Notes under the pieces: generated by a model
Database searches by the model: none
Seen by the model: the letters and a program-made list of their open reading frames with translations, nothing else
Told to the model about the DNA's origin: nothing
Program-made: the position numbers and the translations under genes
Assembly: GCF_020873875.1 (NCBI RefSeq)
Contig: NZ_JAHWGU010000018.1
Coordinates: 62,001-126,000 of the forward strand
Origin: Actinoplanes sp. DH11
GTDB lineage: Bacteria > Actinomycetota > Actinomycetes > Mycobacteriales > Micromonosporaceae
Length of the DNA stretch: 64,000 nt
Direction: 5' to 3'
Part shown: positions 24,573-32,537 of the stretch, piece after piece
Layout: each line of letters begins with the position of its first letter
Position numbering within the stretch: the stretch's first letter is position 1

Positions 24573-25406
24573 GTGATCGTGGTCGACAGTCGCCCCGAGG
24601 ACAGGGACAAGGACCAGCAGCACCGGGACCAGCACAAGCGCCGGCGCAAGGCCGACGCCGGGGCCGACGCCGGCCGCCGCGGCCCGCTTGCCGCGCTCCG
24701 CGAACTCGCCCTGGTGGCGGTGCTGTTCCTGGTCTACAAGGTCGGCCGGCTCGCCGCCGACGGCCACGTCGACGAGGCGTTCCGCAACGCGCGCGCCATC
24801 TGGGACACGGAGCGCCTGCTGCGCCTGCCCGGCGAACTCGGCCTGCAGCACGCGCTGCTCGGCTGGCGTGCGCTGGCCGAGGTGGCGAACGGCTATTACG
24901 CGTACGTCCATTTCCCGGCGACCGCCGCCTGCCTGATCTGGCTGTGGCTGCGCCGCCCGGCGTACTACCGCTGGACCCGTAACGTCCTGGTGCTGCTCAC
25001 CTCGGGCGCCCTGCTGGTCCATTTCGTGATGCCGCTGGCGCCGCCGAGGATGCTCACCGGGACCGGGATGCTGGACCTGGGCCGGCTGTACGGCCCGTCC
25101 GTCTACGGCAACCCGGAGACGGATCACCTCTCCAACCAGTACGCCGCGATGCCGTCCCTGCACTTCGGCTGGGCCCTGGTGGTGGCGATCGCTCTGATGG
25201 CCGCGATCGGCGGCCGGCACCGCGCCCTGTGGCTGCTGCACCCCGCGGTGACGCTTCTGGTGATCGTCGCGACCGGCAACCACTACTGGCTGGACGCGAT
25301 CGCCGCCGCGTTGCTGACCGCGGCCGCGTACGCCCTGCTCCGCCATCGTCGCCCGGCGCACGCCCCCGCGATGGTCCCGCGTCAGCGCCAGCCGCACCCG
25401 GAATGA
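24573..25406 (+). CDS. PAP2-superfamily membrane phosphatase / lipid phosphotransferase
   Basis: A 277-residue polytopic protein (about six helices) with a charged N-terminal stretch rich in Lys/Arg/Asp/Gln. PAP2 signature parts: PLAPPRM near 160, PSLHFGWAL near 193 (catalytic His) and GNHYWLDAIAAALL near 236 (second His and Asp). It is closest in style to actinobacterial inositol-phosphoceramide synthase-like PAP2 proteins acting on the outer face. The GTG at 24573 was chosen because AGGAG lies 6 nt upstream; a GTG at 24552 in the same frame lacks a site. Confidence 0.82.
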   Translation: MIVVDSRPEDRDKDQQHRDQHKRRRKADAGADAGRRGPLAALRELALVAVLFLVYKVGRLAADGHVDEAFRNARAIWDTERLLRLPGELGLQHALLGWRALAEVANGYYAYVHFPATAACLIWLWLRRPAYYRWTRNVLVLLTSGALLVHFVMPLAPPRMLTGTGMLDLGRLYGPSVYGNPETDHLSNQYAAMPSLHFGWALVVAIALMAAIGGRHRALWLLHPAVTLLVIVATGNHYWLDAIAAALLTAAAYALLRHRRPAHAPAMVPRQRQPHPE

Positions 25407-25410
25407 GGAA

Positions 25411-25446
25411 CGAGCCCCGCCGCGCTGGGAAGCGCGACGGGGCTCG
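25411..25446. terminator. Bidirectional terminator hairpin
   Basis: A 16-nt arm at 25411-25426 pairs with 25431-25446 (15 of 16 positions) around a GGGA loop, between the convergent PAP2 and LolA-like genes. There is no T-run on either strand. Confidence 0.7.
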
Positions 25447-25460
25447 GTGTGCGTTATCGG

Positions 25461-26609
25461 TCAGGCGACCGCGTACAGCGCCTCCGGAGTGACCGCGCCG
25501 GCGAAGATCCGGCCGTCGTCGGTGAGCAGCGCCGAGAAGAGCGAACCGCTGAGCAGCCGGCCGCTGCCCCACTCGCCGCTGACCTTCGGCAGCGTGCCGA
25601 GCACGGACTCGAACTGCTTGGCCTCCTCGCCGGTGAGCTCCTGCGGAGCGGCGTCCGCGGGCAGCTTGCCGGAGAGGATGGTCGTCCAGCCCTCACCGAT
25701 CAGCTTGAAGTCCTCCGCCTCACCGGCACCTGGCTTGACCGCCTCGCCCGGCTTGGCCGGCAGACCCGGCTCGGCGTGCTGCTCGAGGGCGTCGGCCGGC
25801 GGCTTGACCTCCTCCACCTTCGCACCCGGCGGCGGGTTGAAGGTGAACTGCTCGGCGTCCGGCACCTCGAAGCTGACCTGCTCGAAGGCGACCCGGACGG
25901 CCGGCTTCGTGGCGTTCTTCGCGTAGACGTCGACCCGCAGCGGGATGTGCTCGGTCGCGTCCAGCGCCAGCCGGACCTGGCCGACCAGCGACGCGGTGTC
26001 CCGCGGGCTGAGGACCAGCTCGTACGCGTCCCGGCCGGCCACCTCGGCGGCCCCGGTCGTGTCGACCTTGGTGGTGCCGTCGATCGCGGCCAGGGCTGCG
26101 TCGGCGGCCTCCTGCGGCGTGGACGGCACGCCGCTCGGCAGGGCCTGCCGCTCCTTCTTCGTGGTGTCGCCGACACCGGCCGGCAGCGTCACGTGCGTAC
26201 CGCTGTTGTCGCTGCTCTTCCAGATCCACACGTCCGACGCGTTGCGGATGACGTCGGTCTCGCCGCCGTCGGCGAGCAGCGCCAGCCGCGCCTTGTCCTC
26301 ACCCGCGTACCACACCCGGGCGGTGTTGCTGCCTGCCACCAGGCTGGTGAGCCCGCCGCCCTCGACGTTCGAGAGCAGGCCGGCGATGCCGGGCAGTCCC
26401 AGATCGGTGCTCTGCACCACGGTTCCGGAGAACCCCGCGGGGTTCGCGCTCTGCAGATCGACGAGCAGCTGGGCCGCGGTACGCTCCGGCAGGGCCGGGT
26501 CGGCGCTCGCGACGATCGTCCCGGCCGCCGCGCCGCCCCCGATGACCGCCACCGCGGCGGCCGACGGAACGAGCCAGCGCAACGCCGGCCTTGACCTGAA
26601 CACGGACAC
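25461..26609 (-). CDS. LolA/RseB-like secreted lipoprotein-carrier-fold protein
   Basis: About 382 residues exported by an N-terminal hydrophobic segment (WLVPSAAAVAVIGGGAAAGTIVASA). The rest is soluble with the pattern of actinobacterial LolA-like/DUF2092 proteins: LLVDLQSANPAGFSGTVV, repeated W-x-W/VWIWK strands, and YELVLSPRD in the second half. Binding of a lipid or a sensory role is possible; none is proven. The GTG at 26609 is preferred because GGGGAGG precedes it; a start at 26639 would bury that site in the coding region. Divergent from the dioxygenase gene with about 140 bp between. Confidence 0.78.
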   Translation of the reverse strand: MSVFRSRPALRWLVPSAAAVAVIGGGAAAGTIVASADPALPERTAAQLLVDLQSANPAGFSGTVVQSTDLGLPGIAGLLSNVEGGGLTSLVAGSNTARVWYAGEDKARLALLADGGETDVIRNASDVWIWKSSDNSGTHVTLPAGVGDTTKKERQALPSGVPSTPQEAADAALAAIDGTTKVDTTGAAEVAGRDAYELVLSPRDTASLVGQVRLALDATEHIPLRVDVYAKNATKPAVRVAFEQVSFEVPDAEQFTFNPPPGAKVEEVKPPADALEQHAEPGLPAKPGEAVKPGAGEAEDFKLIGEGWTTILSGKLPADAAPQELTGEEAKQFESVLGTLPKVSGEWGSGRLLSGSLFSALLTDDGRIFAGAVTPEALYAVA

Positions 26610-26751
26610 GATGTCCACCTCCCCATCTCTGTCCATCATCGTGCTCCGATGCCGCTGTGACGAGGCTGAGAAAGTCCCTTAAGGGGCACCACCTCAGGGT
26701 CGGTCGGATAGCTTGATCGTGCTTATATCCGTACAAAGCGGGAGCAATGGC

Positions 26752-27723
26752 ATGGCTACTTACCAGGGACGGTCCCTGCCCCGGCCGGCGGCGGAGCTGG
26801 TCGACCAGGGCCTCGTCTTCGATCTGGGCACGATGGCGGCCCGGCGGCAGGTCCTGCGCGCCCTCGGGCTCGGCGCGGCGGCCCTCGGCCTCGGCGCCTG
26901 CGGGTCCGGGGACGGCGACGACAAGCCCGAGGTGACCGGCTCGGAACCGAACACGGTCGGCGAGATCCCGGACGAGACGGCGGGGCCGTACCCCGGTGAC
27001 GGCTCCAACGGTCCGGACGTGCTCGCCGAGAACGGCATCGTGCGCGGTGACATCCGCTCCAGTTTCGGCGACTCGGCGACGACCGCCGAGGGCGTGCCGA
27101 TGACGTTGACGCTGGACATCAAGGACCTGGCGAACGCGGGGGCCGCCTTCGCCGGCGTCGCGGTCTACGTCTGGCACTGCAACCGCGCGGGGGAGTACTC
27201 GCTCTACTCCCAGGGGATCACCGGGGAGAACTACCTGCGCGGCGTGCAGATCGCCGGCACCGACGGCCGGGTGACGTTCACCAGCATCTTCCCGGCCTGC
27301 TACGCCGGGCGCTGGCCGCACGTCCACTTCGAGGTCTACCCGGACGAGGCGAGCATCACCGACGCCGCCACCGCCATCGCCACCTCCCAGGTCGCCCTGC
27401 CGAAGGAGGCCTGCGACAAGGTTTTCGCGACCACCGGGTACGAGGCCTCGGTCACCAACCTCGCCCGGGTCACGCTCGACGACGACAACGTGTTCGGCGA
27501 CGACTCCGGCGCCTCGCAACTCGCCACCGTCACCGGCGACCCGGCCGCGGGCTACACGGTGTCGCTGGTGGTCGGCGTGGACACCACGACCACGCCGACG
27601 GGCGGCCAGCTGACCGGGGACGGCGCGCCGTCCGGTGCTCCGATGGGCTCCGGCGGACCCGGCGGTCCGGGCGGCGCCCCGCCGAGCGGCCCCCGGCCGG
27701 CCGGCCCGCCGCCCAGCCGCTGA
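26752..27723 (+). CDS. Tat-exported intradiol ring-cleavage dioxygenase-like lipoprotein
   Basis: A 323-residue protein. A Tat-type signal with twin Arg (AARRQVLRALGLGAAALGLGAC) starts near residue 28 and ends in a lipobox cysteine, so it should be anchored outside the membrane. The core holds the aromatic ring-cleavage fold with DETAGPYPG, VYVWHCNRAGEYSLYS and WPHVHFEVY near 190, giving Tyr/His iron ligands. The C-terminal 50 residues are Gly/Pro-rich. Extracellular relatives of catechol dioxygenases act on lignin-derived aromatics or quinones; the substrate here is unknown. A two-component pair follows 58 bp downstream. Confidence 0.85.
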   Translation: MATYQGRSLPRPAAELVDQGLVFDLGTMAARRQVLRALGLGAAALGLGACGSGDGDDKPEVTGSEPNTVGEIPDETAGPYPGDGSNGPDVLAENGIVRGDIRSSFGDSATTAEGVPMTLTLDIKDLANAGAAFAGVAVYVWHCNRAGEYSLYSQGITGENYLRGVQIAGTDGRVTFTSIFPACYAGRWPHVHFEVYPDEASITDAATAIATSQVALPKEACDKVFATTGYEASVTNLARVTLDDDNVFGDDSGASQLATVTGDPAAGYTVSLVVGVDTTTTPTGGQLTGDGAPSGAPMGSGGPGGPGGAPPSGPRPAGPPPSR

Positions 27724-27781
27724 CTGTGATGCGGCTGAGAGCGGCTGTCTGCGCGTAGCCCCGGCATGCCAAGGTGGTCAC

Positions 27782-28465
27782 GTGCGGTTGCTGGTGGTGG
27801 AGGACGAGGCCCGGCTTGCTGCCGCGCTGCGGCGGGGCCTGCAGGCCGAAGGGTTTGCCGTCGACGTGGCGGGCGACGGGCAGGACGGCCTCGAGATGGC
27901 CCGTCACGGCGGGTACGACGCGATGATCCTGGACGTGATGCTCCCGCGTCTCTCCGGCTACCGCGTGGTGCGGCAACTGCGGGCCGAGCGGCACTGGCTG
28001 CCGGTGCTGATGCTCTCCGCGAAGGACGGGGAGTACGACCAGGCCGACGGCCTCGACTGTGGCGCCGACGACTATCTGACCAAACCTTTCTCGTACGTCG
28101 TGCTGCTCGCCCGCCTGCGCGCCCTGCTGCGCCGTGGCGCCCAGGCCCGGCCGGTGGTCCTGTCCTTCGGCGACGTCGAACTGGACCCGGCGGAGCGGCG
28201 CGTGCTGGTCGCCGGCGCCGAGATCACGCTCACCGCCCGCGAGTTCGCCCTGCTGGAATACCTGATGCGCCGCCCCGGGCAGGTCATCTCCAAGACCGAG
28301 CTGCTCGACCACGTCTGGGACGCCGCGCTGGACACCGCGCCGAACGCGGTCGAGGTCTACGTCGGCTACCTGCGCCGCAAGATCGGCCGGGACCGGCTGG
28401 AGACGGTACGCGGCGCGGGGTACCGTCTGGCCGCCGCGGCGGGCACCGATGCGCCGGCCGAGTGA
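27782..28465 (+). CDS. OmpR-family response regulator
   Basis: A 227-residue DNA-binding response regulator. The receiver domain has acidic VVEDE at the N-terminus, phospho-acceptor Asp in MILDVMLPRLSGY (near 51), and Lys in YLTKPFSY. The C-terminal winged helix ends VEVYVGYLRRKIGRD and VRGAGYRLA. GTG start; its last codons overlap the histidine kinase gene by 17 bases. Regulon unknown. Confidence 0.93.
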   Translation: MRLLVVEDEARLAAALRRGLQAEGFAVDVAGDGQDGLEMARHGGYDAMILDVMLPRLSGYRVVRQLRAERHWLPVLMLSAKDGEYDQADGLDCGADDYLTKPFSYVVLLARLRALLRRGAQARPVVLSFGDVELDPAERRVLVAGAEITLTAREFALLEYLMRRPGQVISKTELLDHVWDAALDTAPNAVEVYVGYLRRKIGRDRLETVRGAGYRLAAAAGTDAPAE

Positions 28466-29798
28466 GCTCAGCCTTCGGGCGCGGCTGCTGCTGGTCTCCG
28501 CGGCCGGCCTGACCATCGGGCTGCTCGCCGGTGGCGTGCTGCTCGTCGCGGTGCTCGGCTTCGCCCAGAACCGGACCGTGCAGATCGAGGCCCTGGAGAC
28601 CGCGCGGGGTGTGAAACGCCTGGTCGACCAGGGTTCGCTGAGCAACCCCATCCCGGTCACCCCGGGCGTGCAGGTCCAGGTCGTGGACGACGACGGACGG
28701 GTACGCGCGGTGTCCGCCACCGCCGACCGCCTGGTCCCGATCCTCTACCCGGACGAGATGCGGGAACTGGCCGACGGCGGGGGCACCCGGATCCCCGGCA
28801 ACCGGATCGGTTTCGACGGCGAGGCGCGGGTCGTCAAACTCAGCGCCGGCCCGCCCACCGACCCGCGGTTCGTGCTGGTGGCCCGCTCCACCAACGAGCT
28901 CCGGCAGAGCGTGCACCTGCTCCGGATCACCCTGCTGATCCTCTTCCCGCTGCTGGTGGCGCTGCTGGCGGCCGGGCTGTGGCGGGCGCTGGGCGCGGCG
29001 TTGCGCCCGGTCGACGCGCTCCGGTCCGGTGCCGAGGAGATCACCGGCGGCACCCGGGCCGGGCGGCTGCCGGTGCCGGACTCCCGGGACGAGGTGCACC
29101 GGCTGGCCGTCACCCTCAACGACATGCTGCACCGCCTCGACGCCGCCCGGGCCCGGCAGCGCGCGTTCGTCGCGGACGCCGCCCACGAACTGCGCAGCCC
29201 GCTCACCAACATGCGCACCGAACTCGAGGTGGCGCAGCGGCTGCCGGACGACACCGACTGGCCTGCGCTCAGCGACGACCTGCTGGCCGACGTGCAACGA
29301 CTGTCCCGGCTCGTCGACGACCTGCTGCTGCTGGCCCGCTCCGACGAGGGCGCCCGTACCGGCCGCGGCGTCGAGCCGCTCGACCTGGGCGAACTGGTCA
29401 CGCAGGTCGCCGAACGCTACCCGGACGTGGACGTCGTCACCGACGGTGAACCGCTGCCGTTCACCGGCGAACCCGACGCGCTGGCCCGGGTGGTCGCGAA
29501 CCTGCTGGACAACGCGATGCGCCACCGCACCACCACCGTCACCGTGCGGACCGCCCGGCAGGACCGCCACCTGCTGATCGTGGTCAGCGACGACGGCCCC
29601 GGCATCCCGGAAGCCGACCGCGACCGCGTCTTCCACCGCTTCACCCGCCTCGACGACGCGCGCGCCCGCGACGCCGGCGGCTCCGGGCTGGGCCTCGCCA
29701 TCGTCCGCGAACTGGTGCGCCGGCACGGCGGCACGGTCACGCTCGGCGACGCGAACCCGGGCCTGCGGGTCGAGGTACGCCTGCCGTCCATGGGCTGA
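28449..29798 (+). CDS. Sensor histidine kinase, partner of the response regulator
   Basis: A 449-residue membrane kinase: first helix about 12-37, extracytoplasmic sensor about 40-150, second helix about 160-182, HAMP to about 230. The H-box is AFVADAAHELRSPLTNMRTE, the N-box NLLDNAMRH, and the G-boxes DDGPGIPEADRDRVF and GSGLGLAIVREL. It autophosphorylates and passes phosphate to the overlapping regulator. The signal is unknown; the extracellular domain is short and without a recognised fold. Confidence 0.93.
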   Translation: MRRPSELSLRARLLLVSAAGLTIGLLAGGVLLVAVLGFAQNRTVQIEALETARGVKRLVDQGSLSNPIPVTPGVQVQVVDDDGRVRAVSATADRLVPILYPDEMRELADGGGTRIPGNRIGFDGEARVVKLSAGPPTDPRFVLVARSTNELRQSVHLLRITLLILFPLLVALLAAGLWRALGAALRPVDALRSGAEEITGGTRAGRLPVPDSRDEVHRLAVTLNDMLHRLDAARARQRAFVADAAHELRSPLTNMRTELEVAQRLPDDTDWPALSDDLLADVQRLSRLVDDLLLLARSDEGARTGRGVEPLDLGELVTQVAERYPDVDVVTDGEPLPFTGEPDALARVVANLLDNAMRHRTTTVTVRTARQDRHLLIVVSDDGPGIPEADRDRVFHRFTRLDDARARDAGGSGLGLAIVRELVRRHGGTVTLGDANPGLRVEVRLPSMG

Positions 29799-29931
29799 TC
29801 GGCCGGCCGCGGGTCGGCGCGGCGGTCGCCGGCTTCCTGAGGGTGCGGGTCCGGGCTGGAGGGTTCGGCAGACGGCGCCTGTGGCACTGTCTGCAAGATC
29901 AGGCTTTACTACCGGGGTGATCGGATCTCGC

Positions 29932-30666
29932 ATGTATGCCCGGCTCTGGCATGGGCTGCTCGCCGTCGTTGTGCTCGGCTCGTTGGTGACTCAGATCGTG
30001 CTGACCGCGCAGGGTTCGCCCGACGCCGACGGCGTGACGCAGCCGGCGGTGATCCGGTTCGTTCGCCTGTTCAGCTACTTCACGATCCAAAGCAACATCC
30101 TGCTGCTGATCGTGGCGGTCACGCTGAGCTTGAATCCCGATCGCGACGGGCGTCTGTGGCGTGTGGTTCGGCTCGACGCCGTTCTCGGGATGATCATCAC
30201 GGGCCTGGTCTATGCGACGGTGCTGGCCGGCACGGCGAACCCCGCCGGTGCCGGTTGGTGGTCGAACCTGGGGTTCCACTATGTTGCGCCGTGGTGGGCG
30301 CTGCTCGGGTGGCTGGTGTTCGGCCCGCGGTCGCGGATGGACAAGCGCACGCTGTGGTGGGCGGTGGCCTGGCCGGTGGTGTGGATCGGTTACACCTTCG
30401 CCCATGGTGCGGTCACTGATTGGTATCCGTACCCGTTCGCCAGCGTTACCGACATCGGTTATGGCGCGGCGGTGCGCAATATGGCGTTCATCGTGGTCAT
30501 CGCGGTTGCGTTCGGGGCATTGTTGTGGGGTTTGGACCGGTTCTTGTCCGGCCGGCTCCCAGCTGCGCCTTCCCCGGTTCAGGGTGGCGCTCCGCATGAT
30601 GCGCCGGCCGAAGGAGTCCACCAGGGTCGCACCGGCGATGCTGAGGTCAGCGGAGTCGGCCTCTAG
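29932..30666 (+). CDS. Pr6Pr-family six-helix membrane protein
   Basis: A 244-residue polytopic protein with about six helices: LLAVVVLGSLVTQIVL, FSYFTIQSNILLLIVAVTL, GMIITGLVYATVLAG, ALLGWLVFGP, VVWIGYTFAHGAV and AFIVVIAVAFGALLWGLD. Y-F-T-I-Q-S-N and the G-x-x-x-D-W-Y-P-Y-P-F block (residues about 165-175) are family hallmarks. The start is ambiguous: ATG 29932 gives a normal family N-terminus; GTG 29917 and GTG 29881 are possible. The last 45 residues are hydrophilic. Function unknown. Confidence 0.75.
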   Translation: MYARLWHGLLAVVVLGSLVTQIVLTAQGSPDADGVTQPAVIRFVRLFSYFTIQSNILLLIVAVTLSLNPDRDGRLWRVVRLDAVLGMIITGLVYATVLAGTANPAGAGWWSNLGFHYVAPWWALLGWLVFGPRSRMDKRTLWWAVAWPVVWIGYTFAHGAVTDWYPYPFASVTDIGYGAAVRNMAFIVVIAVAFGALLWGLDRFLSGRLPAAPSPVQGGAPHDAPAEGVHQGRTGDAEVSGVGL

Positions 30667-30737
30667 TCCCACGGGCCTGCCCTGGCGCCGTGCGGGCCGG
30701 GGTTTGGGCACGCTGATCAGGGGCATCGAGATGCCTC

Positions 30738-32375
30738 GTGGAGAGCGGTTTCCTGATCGCCGGTCGGTATCGGCTGGTCGAGCAGCTGGGTCATGGCGGC
30801 ATGTCGGTGGTGTGGCGTGCCGAGGACGATGTGCTGGGTCGGCAGGTGGCGGTCAAGGTTCTGTCGCCCCGGCTGGCCGCCGATATCAGGTTGCTGTCGC
30901 AGCTGCGCGCGGAGGCCAGGGCGGCAGGCGGCCTGCGCCATCCGATGGTGGTCGAGGTGTACGACTACGGCGAGACGGCGTATCAGGGCCAGATTCTGCC
31001 GTACGTGGTCATGGAGCTGGTAGAGGGCCGCACGATGAGTGAGCTGCTCAGCGGCAACCGGATCCCGTGGCGGCTGGCCGTGCTGGTCTGTGCGCAGGTC
31101 GCGGCGGCGCTGGCCGCGGCGCACGCGCGTGGTGTGGTGCACCGCGACGTCAAGCCGGGCAACGTCATGGTCTCCTCGTCCGGGGTGAAGCTCGTCGACT
31201 TCGGAATCTCCGCGGCGGTCGGCGAGATGGACGGCGCGAACGGCCAGTTGCTCGGCACGCCGGCCTATCTGGCCCCGGAACGGATCCGGGGCGGCCCAGT
31301 ACGCCCCGCGACCGACGTGTACGCCCTCGGTCTACTGCTGTACCTCAGCCTTGCCGGGCGTATGCCGTGGCAGGCCTCCACCACCACCCAGATGCTCAAA
31401 GCCCACAGCTACACCGAGCCGGCGCCACTGCCGTCCGTGCCGGGCCTGCCCTCCGACGTGGCGCGGCTGATACCGCGTTGCCTGGACAAGAAGCCCGGCG
31501 ACCGGCCTACGGCCGCGGAGATCGCCGAAGTGCTCGGCGAGATCGCCGGCCTCCCGCCGAGCACACTGCTGCAGACCGCGGCCGCACCGACGGTATCGAT
31601 CATTCGGCCACGCCGATGGCATCACCGGGTCACCGGCTCGGCCGCTGCTGCCGCAGCTCGACTCCCCGGCGGGCGACGAACCCTCGTCGCCGGCGGCGCT
31701 GCCTGCGCCTTGGTCGCAGCCGGGTTGACCGTGTGGGCATCCAGCGATCCCCGAACCTCGTCGCCCGCTGCCGCCGGGTCACCGGCGGCAGCCTGCAGCA
31801 TCCGGTACACGATCGGCACAGCGACCGCGGACGGCCGTACGTCGACCGCCGTCACCATCCTCAACTCCGGGCAGGTGGCAGTACCTGCCTGGCAGCTCAC
31901 CTTCGCACTGCCCGGCGATCAGAAACTGGTGCGCGGCTGGTCGGCGGACTGGCGGCAGCAGGGCGAGATGGTTCGCGCCGACGGAGCAGCGCTCGCGGCC
32001 GGCGGCGCGGTCGCCACCGGATTTGAGACCACGTCGCACCGGCAGCCTGCCGCGGTGCCTGGGTCGTTCACGTTGAACGGCACCACCTGCCACACGCAAG
32101 CGTCCGCGCCGGCCCCGTCCGCCACACCCACCACCGCGCCGCCGAACATCCCCCGGAACAGCGCCCGAACCACGGCCGGGAAGCCCGGAACCGCAGCCCC
32201 GGCAACGGCGAGGACGCAGCAGCCACCGAAGGCCGCACCGCCCGCCAGTAAACCCACGTCGAAAGCCAAGTCCAAGTCCACGAGCAAGTCCAAGTCCAAG
32301 TCCACGAGCAAGTCCAAGTCCAAGTCCACGGGCAAGTCCAAGTCCAACGGCAAGAGCAGAGGCAAGGGGAAGTAG
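30738..32375 (+). CDS. Membrane Ser/Thr protein kinase with extracellular CBM2 and Lys/Ser tail
   Basis: A 545-residue PknB-type kinase. Residues 1-275: glycine loop LGHGGMSVVWRAED, VAVKVL, catalytic VHRDVKPGNVMV near 134, VDFGIS, and GTPAYLAPERIRGG. One membrane helix is near 315-335 (AGGAACALVAAGLTVWA). Outside, residues about 352-455 match a carbohydrate-binding module 2 (paired cysteines at both ends, VPAWQLTFALP, VRGWSADW, FTLNGTTC). The tail (460-545) is Pro/Thr-rich and then highly basic with tandem KSKSTS units. The GTG start has a weak site. Likely senses cellulose-like or wall polysaccharide (inference). Confidence 0.88.
   Translation: MESGFLIAGRYRLVEQLGHGGMSVVWRAEDDVLGRQVAVKVLSPRLAADIRLLSQLRAEARAAGGLRHPMVVEVYDYGETAYQGQILPYVVMELVEGRTMSELLSGNRIPWRLAVLVCAQVAAALAAAHARGVVHRDVKPGNVMVSSSGVKLVDFGISAAVGEMDGANGQLLGTPAYLAPERIRGGPVRPATDVYALGLLLYLSLAGRMPWQASTTTQMLKAHSYTEPAPLPSVPGLPSDVARLIPRCLDKKPGDRPTAAEIAEVLGEIAGLPPSTLLQTAAAPTVSIIRPRRWHHRVTGSAAAAAARLPGGRRTLVAGGAACALVAAGLTVWASSDPRTSSPAAAGSPAAACSIRYTIGTATADGRTSTAVTILNSGQVAVPAWQLTFALPGDQKLVRGWSADWRQQGEMVRADGAALAAGGAVATGFETTSHRQPAAVPGSFTLNGTTCHTQASAPAPSATPTTAPPNIPRNSARTTAGKPGTAAPATARTQQPPKAAPPASKPTSKAKSKSTSKSKSKSTSKSKSKSTGKSKSNGKSRGKGK
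32265..32346 (+). repeat. 24-bp tandem repeat encoding the Lys/Ser tail
   Basis: About three copies of a 24-bp unit (AGCAAGTCC-AAGTCC-AAGTCCACG) encode SKSKSKST at the C-terminus of the membrane kinase. Copies are nearly identical, so length variation between strains is likely. Confidence 0.85.
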
Positions 32376-32460
32376 GCGGCCTCCGCAGGCGGTGATCGCT
32401 TCGATCGACGGCCGGGGATGGCAATGCGGTGGACACCAAAGTAGACCGGCGTCGAAATCT

Positions 32461-32517
32461 GACGCTCTTAGCGTCCGGGCCCAAGATCTTACTTCGGGAG
32501 GCGTCCCCCGCCTCCCG
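32461..32517 (+). promoter_or_regulatory. Two perfect hairpins in the amine oxidase leader
   Basis: GACGCT-3-AGCGTC at 32461-32475 and a nine-pair stem CGGGAGGCG/CGCCTCCCG at 32495-32517 with a five-base loop. The second ends 8 nt before the GGAGG site of the TTG start at 32538. They may be an operator and a translational or attenuation hairpin. Confidence 0.45.
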
Positions 32518-32537
32518 GGCGTCTTGGAGGTTCATCC

